From the NCBI GenBank assembly GCA_951213105.1, contig OX578135.1:163711250-163775249 (forward strand): a DNA stretch of 64,000 nt, in the 5' to 3' direction. Under the pieces are notes generated by a model. That model did no database searches. It was not told where the DNA came from and worked only from the letters and a program-made list of their open reading frames with translations. Shown here piece by piece: positions 53,967 to 58,039 of the stretch. Numbering within the stretch: position 1 is the stretch's first letter; each line of letters starts with the position of its first letter. This stretch comes from Amaurobius ferox. Its lineage: Eukaryota; Arthropoda; Arachnida; Araneae; Amaurobiidae. A program made the translations under genes and the position numbers.

Positions 53967-56900
53967 AGAGAAAATTTATTACGTTATGATTATTAACACA
54001 TGATGCTTGTATACTGAAAAAAGTAAGGTATTTTGTATTTTCAAAATACTCTTAAATACATTTCTACAGATGATGTTTACATCTCAAGCAAATGATTTGC
54101 AAAAGAGAAAACACAGCTAATCTGTATATTGTCTAGTCATTGAATTCATTTCTAGGAGTTAATCTAAACATTTTTCTTCAACTTGCTGATAAAGATGTTA
54201 ATTATTAGGATGTTTATGGTTTCTGAAAAATATAAACTTTATGTTCATATAATGGTGGTGTTTGGCAGAAGACTCTTTTCTGTCTATGTATGGAAAGAAA
54301 AGGGGTAAGAAGAGAGCTTGACATTGCATTATTTGTAAAAACAGAAAGATAGGCATTTGGAGTTCTGCTGTGCTTTGATTTTTTTAAATTAAATTAAAGA
54401 GTAGCAATGTAGTAGATATTACTAAGACATTAGAAAAGATGGAAGATGCTGCTATTCATGAGATAATTGTATCAAGGAAATTAATGGATTATGGTATGCA
54501 CAGTATGTAGTATTAGAGTGAAAATGTTTTATAGAGATATCTATTGACGATAATAGAAAAGTTGAGTGGAAATGCTAATTATGTAAATCAAAATGTGTGG
54601 TTATAAATGGAACAAACTTTAAAAAGCATCTAAAGGTAAGATTTTAGTTTTATGCAGAAGTACCTCAATTTAATGAATATTTTTGCTAGTCCCATGGCTT
54701 TCGTTCAACTGTGGTTGCACAATATTATGCAATAAATCTGGGTCTATACTTATAAATACACCCACTCTACATGTGTCTAGGGTATATTAATTTATTCAAC
54801 ACTTCAAACATCCATATTTTATCGAAATATTCGACGATGACGATAACTTCCAACTCAATTACTGTGTAAACAAAAGAAAAACAAACAATAAAAGTGTTGC
54901 CCTGTGGTATGAGACCTTCATTGGCGAAATTCATTATCCTTGGCATTAAGTGATAAAAATTTTAAAAATATGACCGAGGGAAATTTCCAATCCCACATAA
55001 ATTTTATTGATAAAGAAAAATTTGCAATATTATTTCCAGAAAAATGTTTCCTTGAAATATGTATTTCTCAGGATCTGTATGATAAAGCTCAAATGATGAC
55101 TGATTTAGAGTTATCATATACCGGAGAGGGTAAGTGGTTCACTAAGAACATCTATTTCTGTCTTTTTTTTTCATTTCCTGTTCAGAAATTTTTATTTTAT
55201 GTGAAATGTATTTCCATACTAAGTATTTCCATTTTCAGTTTTGGAGGTGTCCCTGCTTTTTTTCTGATAATTCGCATGACTGTACAAAATATATATACAA
55301 AAGAGAATTAAAATGCTTAGAAGTTCTGTCAAAAATGAAGTAAACACACCATCTGCCACAATATGAAAGTTTCTTCATAAATTTCTTTTTTTTAATTTAT
55401 TATATCTTTATTTCATGAAATATGTTCTCTCCATAGATTCATTCATTTTCTTTATTAGTGTTTACTTTATTACTATGGAAATTTAAATTTTAAAGAGTTT
55501 GGTCTTTAAAATCACATTTTTTAATACATTCCAATCCTTGTTAAATATTAATTTAACAAACATAAAATATTTGTTTATTTCCAATAAAATGTACTACAGA
55601 TGTTTTTTTTTTGCATTGAAAATTCAACCCAGTCTAACACACAGCAAAGTTTAATTTTTTAAAATGTATTTTGTATTTTGAATGTATTTTGAAAATACAT
55701 GTATTTAGTGTTTTGAATTTTTTAAATTTGAAAAATATTTTGTATTTCATACCCTAAAATCTATGTATTTTGTATCAAAAATGCATTTCACAAGCTCAGA
55801 TAATGACTAATTTAGAGGTATGCTACACCAGAGGGGGTCAGGGATCACTAAGGATTTTTTATTTCCTGTTCTTTTTCTCATTTTCTGTTCAATAATTTTT
55901 ATTTTACTTGAAATGTCTATATTTCAAAATTGGCTTAGATAAAGATTAGAGGATAACTGATATGGATTCAAAATCAAATTCTGGAGGAGGTAGAGTGTTC
56001 ACTAAATATTTTCACTTCTAGTTTCTTTTCTACTTTCGGTTTAAAAAAATTTCTTCAAACTTTATTTCTCAAGATTGGCTATAGACGGAGCTGAGATGAT
56101 GACTAATATGAATTCAGCATTAAATTTGGGAGGAGATTAGGCGTTCAATGAAGATTTCCATTTCCGTTTTTATTTTTCACTTCCGTTAAGAAAAATTTTC
56201 TTTAAACATCTATTTCTACAGGTAGAGCTTAGATGATTACTGATACGGATTCGATGTATGGATGCAGTGTTCTAGAGGGGCTGTGCAGGGCCTGATCAAG
56301 CCAAAGTGGGACTTACTGCTTGATGTTAATTTGGGGCCCCCCATATGCATATTAAACACATAACAAATTTACAGGAGGTTAGAATCACAGTTCCAAAGGC
56401 TCTTTTGTACATGTAGAAAACTTCCAAATTTTTACTTATAACTATTAGCATATTTTGTCATTTAAAATAAAAACTAATATTAACACTTTTAAATTAATTA
56501 GAAAATTATTTCTCCTTAAATTTTTAATCACATATGAAAATTAGGAATACCTTAAAATTTGGGATCCAGGACTGCGGTCCCTGAGGCCCATGCATTAATG
56601 CCTGGAAGTGCGGGCGTGAGAAACCCAGAAGAACTTCAGAAAAACAGAATACAGTTTTAGGTATGTTTTGGCTCTTGTGCAGTTATAGACCTCAGAGTAG
56701 AAGTATCCCAGTTAAGAAATTCGAAAACAAAGTCATTAAGAGTTTCGTCACCACCATAATCTGCTCATGGAGACAGAATATAGGATTAGCCTGTCATCAA
56801 ATGCGAGGGGGATGAAACCCAAGAACGGAGCCGGGGTGGTCTAGGCATCATTGAATTCTGAGAAAAATTTGAAGGAATTAACTATGGTGGTCTAATGATC

Positions 56901-58039
56901 ACGGTGGGATATAGGAATATATATATAAAAGTACACAACTCTGGGGAGATTCCACACGAGACACCCATCAGAGAAGTCGCATTGAGAGGAGCTCATGAGG
57001 CGAACAGATGATGATACTTAAACTCACATGCTCACATGCCTTGCCATTTCAGTGATCTGAGTAAAATGTAAAGTTTAGAGAATGATGGCGAATAATAAAC
57101 ATTTCGCATGATCGCAAGCTTTGTCTGATTTTGTTGAATACTGGGCTTTATTTCTTTAGCACACTCACGATTCAACAAACACACACTTCCGAAAAGCAAG
57201 AGTTGAAGATTATCCAGAACCAAAGTGTTCTTATTCTTGGATGACTTCCACGACTTTGGGACACACAGCTCAACTATTCGGAGTTGCCATAAACAGTGAT
57301 TCCGACAATATATCGATCGATGAATCTATTACAGTGGAGTTAACTAACGATTTTCATTTTTGGTTTAGGAGATGTCACTTCTATTTTTCTGAAAATTCGC
57401 ATGACTGTATGAAATATGTATGCAAAAGGGAATTAAAATGCTTAGTTCTGTGAAAAATGAAGTGAACAAATCATTTGCTCCCATATGAAAGTTTCTTCAT
57501 AAATTTCTTTTTTGAATTACATCTTTGTTTTATGAAATGTGTAATGTATTTTGTATTTTGAAAATACATGTATTTTGTATTTTGAAAATAAATGTATTTT
57601 GTATTTTGAATTTTTTTAATTTGAAAGTTCTTTGTATTATATATCCTAAACCCTATGTATTTTGCATTTTATATCTAAAATACATTTTCAATGTATTTTG
57701 TCCAACTCTGATACTGCTCATGGCGAGTTATAAGTAAAAGATTTTATCCAAAAATGAAATTTTTATATTTACTTGTTTTATTTATTATCTATTTATTACA
57801 TATATATATATTTTTTTTTTAGGAAAAGTTAATCCCACTCAGTGTGAGGCAATCACTATGGTTGCTGCTCAGGTTATGGGTAATCATGTTGCTACTACTA
57901 TTGGAGGAAGCAATGGACATTTTGAATTGAATGTCTTTAAACCTATGATGGTGGCTAATGTTCTACGTTCCATCCGCTTAACAGCGGACAGTTGTGTGTC
58001 ATTTACGAACAATTGTGTCAAAGGAATAGTTGCTAACAG
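3736..58039 (+). CDS. FH: Fumarate hydratase (class II fumarase), partial gene, seven internal exons
   Basis: Fumarase interconverts fumarate and L-malate in the TCA cycle as a homotetramer in mitochondria, with a cytosolic pool in animals. Seven exons (3736-3846, 19823-19999, 21288-21443, 22062-22173, 27130-27210, 47344-47547, 57823-58039) join without a stop or phase conflict. From family knowledge they cover roughly residues 100-450 of the animal protein. Visible motifs are [33 protein letters not shown] (the region of the catalytic His) and the fumarate-lyase signature GSSIMPG-KVNP. No key residue is missing. The N-terminal exons (targeting peptide and domain 1 start) and the C-terminal exon after ...IVANR were not found, so they should lie outside the window. 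Introns are 15,976, 1,288, 618, 4,956, 20,133 and 10,275 bp. No promoter is in view. Confidence 0.97.
4030..4415 (+). repeat. Left arm of a long inverted repeat
   Basis: This segment, from ccaggtcccta to the CAGGG near 4410, pairs with the reverse complement of 9680-10115. Shared landmarks are ACCAACCATTATATCTATG, AATTTGCACTACT, GGAATACTAGAATC and TTTTTTAATAGTTGTTT. By eye the arms are about 75-80 percent alike. They could be the ends of one large element or two opposite copies of a dispersed repeat. Confidence 0.75.
4590..5050. repeat. Minisatellite of ~30-40 bp units (TTTTAGCACTTTTxAATAAAATTGC)
   Basis: At least ten degenerate units combine 'aaaattgcgaattttag' with 'cacttttaaat'. The same motif forms the array at 20385-20930 in the same intron series. 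Confidence 0.75.
5051..5707. other. Intronic sequence, nothing recognised
   Basis: This AT-rich stretch has short open frames without family resemblance. Two near-direct copies of 'gtcaagttttattgc' lie at 5607 and 5658. Confidence 0.5.
6150..6183. repeat. Poly-C followed by (CA)n
   Basis: About 12 C residues run into about 12 CA units. The tract creates spurious Pro/His/Thr-rich and Gly/Cys-rich reading frames on both strands. Confidence 0.9.
6371..8059. mobile_element. Non-autonomous TIR element with TA target (Tigger/pogo-like), nested in the hAT remnant
   Basis: The left end CAGTACAACATCTAAAACCC and the right end (reverse complement CAATACAACCTCAAAAATCC) both run into CGGAC. They are flanked by TA at 6369-6370 and 8060-8061. 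The length is 1689 bp. No transposase motif was recognised. The interior includes an expanded G tract (about 7516-7530) and a C tract (about 8010). Confidence 0.7.
8261..8614 (+). CDS. BED-type zinc-finger ORF, hAT transposon remnant
   Basis: This is a 117-codon ORF starting ATGCCTGGG and ending TGA. Residues about 28-62 read [12 protein letters not shown]...H...CIKTHAKRK, giving a C-x2-C...H BED-like finger of the kind found at the N-terminus of hAT transposases. The basic tail ([14 protein letters not shown]) has no partner domain. A full transposase is usually 500-700 residues, so this is the N-terminal finger alone. It lies inside the TIR pair 5708/9521. DNA binding is inferred from the family only, and the ORF is most likely a truncated relic, not a host gene. 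Confidence 0.65.
   Translation: MPGKCKFNDLWLCSEDKILFKWLSSVTNDIYKAYCKICNSKFDTSHSGIGCIKTHAKRKKQTLANALLNRIQMTIAFKTSEKQDRKCSAKERKGQAVDPTVKNIESKNVQPADGMKK
8626..8893. repeat. Foldback segment with ~85-bp inverted arms and hammerhead-like core
   Basis: Arm 8626-8708 (gcgcaaataaaataataatgc onward) is mirrored at 8806-8893. The right arm contains CTGACGA (8811-8817), a GAGG...CCTC stem and GAAA (8839-8842). This order resembles a hammerhead core, and hammerheads occur in terminal repeats of many Penelope-like elements. The cleavage triplet is not evident. Confidence 0.55.
8894..9440. other. Interior of the hAT-like remnant, nothing else recognised
   Basis: AT-rich, no ORF of note and no further repeat seen by eye. 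Confidence 0.5.
9680..10115 (-). repeat. Right arm of the long inverted repeat
   Basis: This is the reverse complement of 4030-4415 with about 75-80 percent similarity. Its outer edge is the small palindrome GCCAGGTAGGGACCTGGT (about 10092-10109). Confidence 0.75.
10116..12900. other. Intronic sequence, nothing recognised
   Basis: This is AT-rich intron with a few short reading frames lacking any recognisable domain. No TIR, LTR or SINE signature was found. Confidence 0.55.
12901..12948. repeat. Short inverted repeat (hairpin)
   Basis: ATTTTCaCTcACCAAGA, an 8-nt loop, then TCTTGGTaAGcGAAAAT. The arms are about 17 bp with two mismatches. This could be the heart of a MITE or a cruciform; no gene context. 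Confidence 0.6.
13125..13260. repeat. Two direct copies of a ~38-bp segment
   Basis: CCAACAxTTAATGTGAxGTG followed by 'ctggtcttgctctg' occurs at about 13127 and 13225. The reading frames over 13232-13485 on both strands show no known domain. Confidence 0.6.
13731..13789 (+). mobile_element. 31-bp SINE-tail insertion with 14-bp target duplication
   Basis: ACCTTTATTTCCAA is duplicated at 13731-13744 and 13776-13789. The 31 bp between (13745-13775) are the 3' terminus of the SINE at 27261: GTAGGTCGGACGGTCTGGGT, then ttcaacaaca. This is an extremely 5'-truncated retroposition, with the target-primed reverse transcription hallmarks of a LINE-driven SINE. Confidence 0.85.
13790..14465. other. Intronic sequence, nothing recognised
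   Basis: A very AT-rich TTTATT-type low-complexity stretch (13950-14170), followed by plain intron. Confidence 0.55.
14466..15620. other. GC-richer island of unknown origin
   Basis: This segment is clearly richer in G and C than its surroundings. It has overlapping open frames on both strands (15143-15502 minus, 119 codons, with basic RxxRR patches; 15222-15533 plus). No domain is recognisable. A ~57-bp near-duplicate is at 14857-14962 (cactcGCGTGGGTCGGTAAA... versus ...tgagtGGGCCGGCTCGTAAA). A small palindrome, GCCAAATTTGGC, is at 15388-15399. It may be a fragment of an unrecognised retroelement. Confidence 0.4.
15908..16534. repeat. Tandem duplication, 313-bp unit, two nearly identical copies
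   Basis: CTTATAAAGACATATAACCG begins both copies (15908 and 16221), and each ends in (CA)n-A(n)-TAATAAT. The differences seen are a single C/G change after the T run and homopolymer lengths. It is either a very recent duplication or an assembly artefact. Confidence 0.9.
16535..16905. other. Intronic sequence, nothing recognised
   Basis: No repeat end or coding similarity recognised; it may belong to the neighbouring transposase remnant. Confidence 0.5.
16910..17930 (-). pseudogene. Tigger/pogo-type transposase remnant (DDE_1 family)
   Basis: The minus strand carries pieces of a pogo/Tigger transposase in several frames. 17264-17497 includes [26 protein letters not shown] and VIFTEW. 16952-17239 includes [36 protein letters not shown] and [17 protein letters not shown], matching the second-Asp/third-Asp region and C-terminal helices of Tigger proteins. 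An upstream part near 17600-17880 resembles the DNA-binding HTH region by composition only. Frames are broken by stops, so it is a dead copy. TIRs were not identified. Confidence 0.75.
17931..18310. other. Intronic sequence, nothing recognised
   Basis: May include the 5' end of the Tigger relic; no TIR found. Confidence 0.45.
18313..19167. mobile_element. Mariner-type MITE with ~205-bp terminal inverted repeats
   Basis: It starts CAGGGTGTCCCAAAAAGTTT and ends with the reverse complement ...GGGACACCCTG. It is flanked by TA at 18311-18312 and 19168-19169. Arms 18313-18520 and 18960-19167 are highly similar (for example ACCTGTTGGAxATAAGTG, TTTGCAATTTACAT and CCCCCTTAGACAAATTTxGT). The 440-bp centre has a minus-strand frame (18536-18856) without a recognisable domain. 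Confidence 0.9.
19170..19822. other. Intronic sequence, nothing recognised
   Basis: Plain AT-rich intron leading to the acceptor of the exon at 19823. Confidence 0.55.
19823..19999 (+). CDS. FH: Fumarase exon ([10 protein letters not shown]...HVNKSQ)
   Basis: This exon has 59 codons, phase 0 at both ends, acceptor tttttttag and donor gtaaatc. It contains [16 protein letters not shown] and [10 protein letters not shown], two of the conserved substrate-binding segments of class II fumarases. In reading frame it directly follows the exon that ends in AADE, 16 kb upstream. Confidence 0.97.
20385..20930. repeat. Minisatellite of ~32-bp units (TTTTAAATxAAATCATGAATTTTAGCAC)
   Basis: About fifteen degenerate units repeat 'cttttaaataaaatcatgaatttta'. 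It is the same family as 4590-5050. It occupies about 40 percent of the 1.3-kb intron. Confidence 0.8.
20931..21287. other. Intronic sequence, nothing recognised
   Basis: No repeat or coding signal apart from the acceptor of the next exon. Confidence 0.5.
21288..21443 (+). CDS. FH: Fumarase exon ([10 protein letters not shown]...GRTHTQ)
   Basis: This exon has 52 codons, phase 0 at both ends, acceptor tttatag and donor gtaagtat. It starts with [13 protein letters not shown] and ends with [10 protein letters not shown]. The His in GRTHTQ corresponds to the conserved catalytic-site Thr-His pair of class II fumarases (family knowledge). The central part, [12 protein letters not shown], is the variable helix. 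Confidence 0.97.
21444..22061. other. 618-bp intron, nothing recognised
   Basis: AT-rich; contains only spurious short frames. Confidence 0.6.
22062..22173 (+). CDS. FH: Fumarase exon ([11 protein letters not shown]...YYLAI-G)
   Basis: This exon is 112 nt, starts in phase 0 and ends one base into a Gly codon. The acceptor is ttttatag and the donor gtacaatc. It encodes [14 protein letters not shown] and continues into the long central-domain helix ([14 protein letters not shown]), as in animal fumarases. The Gly codon is completed by the next exon at 27130. Confidence 0.97.
22384..22877. mobile_element. TA-flanked MITE with ~45-bp imperfect TIRs and central palindrome
   Basis: The left end CAGGGTGATCATAATTAATG continues to ATTCAAAGCCTTCT. 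The right end, reversed, reads ccgACCAATCATAAATTAAG and also continues to ATTCAAAGCCTTCT. It is flanked by TA at 22382-22383 and 22878-22879. Length 494 bp. A 33-bp near-perfect palindrome is at 22528-22560. Confidence 0.8.
22882..24724 (+). mobile_element. Non-autonomous Helitron
   Basis: It begins with TC (TCTATATATAATTGAAAGTC, then TGTCTG) directly after an A (22881). It ends with CTAG (24721-24724) directly before a T, the A^T target rule of Helitrons. The 3' part shares 'cctg...ataattttatatag' with 52500-52610 and 63080-63130 in the other two copies. No Rep/helicase ORF. It contains a run of about 19 C residues (about 23622-23640). Confidence 0.7.
24965..26935. repeat. Minisatellite array, ~140-220-bp units, about ten copies
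   Basis: Each unit has CACCAAGTGGGACxGTTGGA, CTGACAG, 'aaatgctxccgaaacatcattacaatactatcccctttcaaaacac', then several ~20-bp subunits of ATTTGGTGACATTTTTATCg. Unit starts lie near 25072, 25267, 25447, 25653, 25792, 26012, 26180, 26380, 26543 and 26727. A single diverged unit occurs inside the Helitron copies at 53420-53660 and, inverted, at 62010-62410. Confidence 0.88.
27130..27210 (+). CDS. FH: Fumarase exon ([15 protein letters not shown]...EITG)
   Basis: This short exon of 81 nt has acceptor tatgtttag and donor gtacaaaa. It encodes [15 protein letters not shown] and ends in VAEITG, the conserved GGTAVGTG loop of the fumarase/aspartase superfamily. A full-length SINE begins only about 50 bp after the 5' splice site (27261). 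Confidence 0.97.
27246..27562 (+). mobile_element. Full-length tRNA-derived SINE with 14-bp target duplication
   Basis: The head 27261 onward (GGGCGCGGTAGCCCATTGGT) has Pol III box A TAGCCCATTGG (27269-27279) and box B GGTTCGATTCC (27312-27322). The body is about 210 bp of conserved unrelated sequence. The tail is GGTAGGTCGGACGGTCTGGG, then tctcaacaatcaacaac. Target copies ACATTGAAAGTCTT are at 27246-27259 and 27549-27562. Length about 288 bp. The acceptor-stem 3' half is absent, so it is not a tRNA gene. Spurious frames cross it. Confidence 0.92.
27563..27633 (+). mobile_element. 58-bp second retroposon tail at the same target site
   Basis: 27563-27620 ends GGTTGGTCGTGTGGTCTGGG, then ctttct, which resembles the SINE tail but differs from it. 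It is followed by a third copy of the target, ACATTGAAAGTCT (27621-27633). This is either a second insertion of a related SINE subfamily at the same site or a composite event. Confidence 0.7.
27757..28036 (+). repeat. Dispersed repeat copy 1 (homologous to 49490-49640 plus 53866-53915)
   Basis: ATTCATCATxACxxxxAGTTGTCTGTCTG, TTTGATGGCATTTTTAA, CAGCTTAGT and 'ataatcccatt...gtaag.tagtta...gagttcaat' are shared with the segments near 49490 and 53866. In the second copy the two halves are 4.2 kb apart because of nested insertions. Confidence 0.75.
28039..29203 (-). mobile_element. Tigger/pogo DNA transposon, internally deleted, with TIRs
   Basis: The left end CAGTCGAACTCGATTAATAC (then gag) and the right end (reverse complement CAATCCAACTCACTTAATAC, then gag) form about 23-bp TIRs. 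They are flanked by TA at 28037-28038 and 29204-29205. The minus strand carries the C-terminal transposase part: [20 protein letters not shown] near 28910-28970, then [33 protein letters not shown] (28678-28929). At 1165 bp, the N-terminal DNA-binding domain and first Asp motifs are missing. Non-autonomous. Confidence 0.85.
30059..30290. repeat. ~58-bp tandem repeat, four units
   Basis: Units have the form 'accaatcaaattaacgtgacaacgggaatttacggccgcttgc', starting about 30059, 30117, 30176 and 30234. A single unit occurs inside the nested copy near 30570-30615. Confidence 0.8.
30325..32029 (+). mobile_element. TIR element (CATACCTGCCAAC) with internal ~168-bp tandem repeats, copy A
   Basis: The ends are CATACCTGCCAAC...GTTGGCAGGTATG. 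TGTACTTC lies at both sides (8 bp, hAT-like length). The core has five ~168-bp units (for example 'gcataaacagtgcgattgcgcaattcagttacttcgcgtgaat' at about 30715, 30886, 31054, 31220, 31392). It is the reverse complement of 49903-51396. It has inserted into a relative of itself: the flanks 30290-30324 and 32030-33010 are homologous to internal parts of this element. Confidence 0.8.
32030..33010 (+). repeat. Remainder of the outer, older copy of the CATACCTGCC family
   Basis: It carries four to five further degenerate units (near 32095, 32265, 32430 and 32580). It then has a tail homologous to 31560-31860 of the inner copy (GTGAAAACxTGTxxTTTxxCAAAC, GGATAAAAC). Confidence 0.75.
33011..33890. other. 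Right part of the composite element, little recognised
   Basis: This stretch contains a G tract of about 12 near 33556 and, at 33760-33895, repeated 'tgctccaaattg / gttcc' motifs next to the terminal CAGCCGTTCCAACCCTG. Confidence 0.5.
34098..34628 (+). pseudogene. Naiad GIY-YIG endonuclease part
   Basis: This is a 176-codon frame from ATG to TAA. Residues about 13-26 form a Cys cluster ([13 protein letters not shown]), all TGT/TGC codons. Residues about 43-75 give [20 protein letters not shown], then [12 protein letters not shown] and RNHIKK, the GIY-YIG nuclease core with the catalytic-region Tyr, Arg and a His. In intact relatives this domain nicks DNA to prime reverse transcription. The frame is broken at 34625, where the downstream linker continues in another frame. 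It is a retroelement fragment, not a host nuclease. Confidence 0.78.
34628..36825 (+). pseudogene. Naiad CxC linker and reverse transcriptase, multiply frameshifted
   Basis: 34628-35338 (about 237 codons) holds the linker, rich in Asn/Lys/Tyr, with [17 protein letters not shown] and GTKFR. 35340-35687 holds DLEKFIYKF...[16 protein letters not shown]. About 35690-35925 holds [13 protein letters not shown]. 35925-36080 holds motif [11 protein letters not shown]. 36100-36825 holds motif B-like [12 protein letters not shown], motif [10 protein letters not shown] and the FLDLTFS thumb start. In the family, RT copies element RNA at the nicked target. Five frame breaks make it a pseudogene. Confidence 0.78.
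36831..38015. other. Intronic sequence, possibly Naiad 3' UTR at its start, otherwise unrecognised
   Basis: Short repeated phrase 'atcacxgatatatxxggt' at 36946 and 37032. No domain in the short frames (37051-37326, 37428-37610). Confidence 0.45.
38020..38505. repeat. Degenerate tandem repeat (CATGCAATAxxxAT / GACATGAxAAATGCACAAAAGAGG), left of the BEL element
   Basis: Two ~190-bp copies (about 38020-38210 and 38300-38470) share GAGAAGACATGA, AAATGCACAAAAGAGGAAAAT and GCGGCCCTGA. The related module 'ctccatgcaataatgat...gacatatttaatt' is at 38237 and continues beyond the BEL element at 44110. The BEL therefore inserted into this repeat. Confidence 0.75.
38510..38845 (-). repeat. BEL 3' LTR
   Basis: 336 bp; on + it reads TGTTAGAAACC...TTTCCAACA. 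About seven substitutions against 43748-44083 and no indel seen. Confidence 0.93.
38846..38859 (-). promoter_or_regulatory. Polypurine tract next to the 3' LTR
   Basis: The minus strand reads AAAAGGGAGGAGGA immediately before the 3' LTR, the expected plus-strand primer. Confidence 0.85.
38939..40252 (-). pseudogene. BEL integrase region lacking the DDE core
   Basis: The first about 65 codons of this open frame are out of the element's frame. The true frame ([15 protein letters not shown]) is shifted by the SINE-tail insertion at 40073-40127. After it come [18 protein letters not shown] and the zinc-binding [11 protein letters not shown]...CMKCKRF, where Tyr stands at the usual second His. 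Directly after [11 protein letters not shown] the protein jumps to [11 protein letters not shown], the region just after the core, so the catalytic D,D-35-E domain (usually about 150 residues) is deleted at about 39450. The C-terminal DUF5641-like part ([18 protein letters not shown]) remains. Confidence 0.87.
40058..40127 (+). mobile_element. 40-bp SINE-tail insertion inside the BEL element, 15-bp target duplication
   Basis: ACAAAAGATTTCATT is duplicated at 40058-40072 and 40113-40127. The 40 bp between (40073-40112) are CTTTCTGGTAGGTCGGACGG, then tctgggtctcaacaacaaca, the 3' end of the SINE at 27261. The added 55 bp shift the integrase frame. Confidence 0.92.
40257..41646 (-). pseudogene. 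BEL reverse transcriptase and RNase H region
   Basis: 41356-41646 ([11 protein letters not shown] upstream, then [10 protein letters not shown]) and 40257-41279 belong to one RT/RNaseH segment, split by frame changes near 41440 and 41315. Visible RT features are [34 protein letters not shown] and the catalytic FYVDNCVTG (YVDN instead of the commoner YVDD). RNase H follows with [26 protein letters not shown] and [12 protein letters not shown] (D, E, D). The frame ends at TGA 40257-40259 inside the otherwise conserved stretch that leads to NPADLVSRG, so this is a point nonsense mutation rather than a natural end. Confidence 0.87.
41723..42541 (-). pseudogene. BEL zinc knuckle and aspartic protease region
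   Basis: The frame opens with RLGHTLRVC and [15 protein letters not shown], continuing the Gag knuckles. It is followed by [15 protein letters not shown] (the DTG active site of a retropepsin, DUF1758 family) near 42290. The end ([13 protein letters not shown]) is the usual start of the BEL RT region. The frame is lost near 41730 and RT coding continues in another frame. The enzyme would process the polyprotein by aspartyl proteolysis. Confidence 0.85.
42532..43707 (-). pseudogene. BEL Gag-like region
   Basis: This open frame of 391 codons begins at a TTG, 13 bp after the primer-binding site. No upstream ATG is seen, so the original start is uncertain. [17 protein letters not shown] and FWSQFEKIH match the DUF1759 Gag segment of BEL elements. 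[14 protein letters not shown] knuckle (C-x2-C-x3-H-x4-C) lies near the end. The frame breaks at about 42548 in a T-rich run just where the next Cys knuckle should start, and continues in the frame of 41723-42541. Gag would form the particle and bind RNA. This copy cannot give an uninterrupted Gag-Pol. Confidence 0.85.
43721..43738 (-). promoter_or_regulatory. Primer-binding site, tRNA-Lys type
   Basis: The minus strand reads TGGCGCCCAATGTGGGGC, one base from the classic tRNA-Lys(1,2) primer-binding site. It lies 9 bases from the 5' LTR border. Confidence 0.85.
43748..44083 (-). repeat. BEL 5' LTR
   Basis: 336 bp with the same TGTTAG...CCAACA ends. It should contain the element promoter; no TATA box was assigned with confidence. 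Confidence 0.93.
44084..44640. repeat. Continuation of the CATGCAATAA tandem repeat right of the BEL
   Basis: 'ctccatgcaataa', 'gcatgcaataa' and 'ctccatggaataatgat' occur at 44112, 44207, 44393 and 44570 within ~90-180-bp degenerate units. Includes (AAT)n at 44401-44422. Confidence 0.7.
44641..47343. other. Intronic sequence, nothing firmly recognised
   Basis: A hairpin GGCTTCAgtcTGATGAAGCC is at 44982-45001. Other short frames (46048-46281, 46803-47033) lack domains. The stretch ends in the acceptor of the exon at 47344. Confidence 0.5.
47344..47547 (+). CDS. FH: Fumarase exon ([18 protein letters not shown]...GSSIMPG)
   Basis: This exon is 204 nt, with acceptor tctcttacag and donor gtttgt. 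It encodes [20 protein letters not shown], the [16 protein letters not shown] helix and [18 protein letters not shown] is the first half of the fumarate-lyase signature, whose flexible loop carries the proposed catalytic Ser. The second half (KVNP) is on the next exon 10.3 kb away. Cys replaces Ser in GPRCGLGEL compared with the human protein, a non-catalytic position as far as known. Confidence 0.97.
47781..48270. mobile_element. Foldback MITE with perfect 40-bp TIRs
   Basis: 47781-47820 (TGAGATTCTGGCAATCCCTG...) and 48231-48270 are exact reverse complements over 40 bp. Weaker inverted similarity runs through nearly the whole 490 bp (for example GCCAAGxTAAAAATC/...CTTGGCG, CATTCCATTCTTGC/GCCAGAATGGAATG). 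No target duplication is obvious. Frames inside are by-products. Confidence 0.88.
48271..49489. other. Intronic sequence, nothing recognised
   Basis: AT-rich; no repeat end or coding signal found. Confidence 0.5.
49490..49800 (+). repeat. Dispersed repeat copy 2, left part, with C tract
   Basis: Homologous to 27757-27900 (AGTTGTCTGTCTG, TTTGATGGCATTTTTAA, CAGCTTAGTxxAGTAGA). A C run of about 18 and (CA)n are at 49707-49741. The remaining homologous part resumes at 53866-53915. Confidence 0.7.
49903..51396 (-). mobile_element. TIR element CATACCTGCCAAC with ~168-bp internal tandem repeats, copy B
   Basis: It starts CATACCTGCCAACCTGGGAA and ends AAAAGTTGGCAGGTTTG. TGAAATAT is present on both sides (49895-49902 and just after the right end), an 8-bp duplication. 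It is inverted relative to copy A (30325-32029). It has three ~168-bp units (near 50560, 50730 and 50900) against five in copy A, so unit number varies between copies. The (TA)n at 50262-50312 is expanded here. Confidence 0.8.
51397..52363. other. Intronic sequence, nothing recognised
   Basis: No element end other than the Helitron 3' terminus at its right border. Confidence 0.5.
52364..53660 (-). mobile_element. Helitron copy (minus strand), 5'-truncated
   Basis: Its 3' end on the minus strand is ...GAACGGGTATGCTGCTAG followed by T, with a short hairpin just before it. This is the Helitron 3' signature. The sequence is the inverse of 62010-63309. It contains one unit of the minisatellite at 24965-26935 and a perfect hairpin (53479-53515). 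The 5' TC end was not found. Confidence 0.72.
53661..53865. other. Unassigned segment ending GTTGGCAGGTGTG
   Basis: Its right edge resembles the 3' end of the CATACCTGCC family. It may be a relic of a third copy. Confidence 0.4.
53918..53970. repeat. (TA)n(GA)n microsatellite
   Basis: About 12 TA units followed by about 12 GA units. Confidence 0.9.
53971..54555. other. Intronic sequence, nothing recognised
   Basis: Precedes the BED-finger remnant; may be its 5' part. Confidence 0.4.
54556..54640 (+). pseudogene. BED-finger fragment (hAT relic)
   Basis: Conceptual translation gives [16 protein letters not shown], then [11 protein letters not shown]: the C-x2-C and final H of a BED finger with an in-frame TAA. 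It is followed by a gtaag that mimics a donor site. Confidence 0.5.
54641..57720. repeat. Repeat-rich region: ~130-200-bp degenerate units and a 2.1-kb-spaced direct repeat
   Basis: Units with 'agatgatgactgatatggattca...ttcactaagxattt' recur near 55085, 55795, 55935, 56085 and 56225. A second repeat, 'ttcgcatgactgta.gaaatat...ttgcttagttctgt...gaaagtttcttcataaatttctttttt' followed by (ATGTATTTTGTATTTTGAAA)n, occurs at 55240-55430 and 57360-57700. The frame 54940-55311 crosses it without a known domain. Confidence 0.6.
57823..58039 (+). CDS. FH: Fumarase exon ([16 protein letters not shown]...GIVANR)
   Basis: This exon is 217 nt, with a poly-T acceptor ending in ag and donor gtagat. It encodes [36 protein letters not shown] and NVFKPMM, then the helix ending [10 protein letters not shown]. 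It ends two bases into a codon. The C-terminal exon (ERI... in homologues) was not found by 64000, so the last intron is longer than 5.9 kb. Confidence 0.97.
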
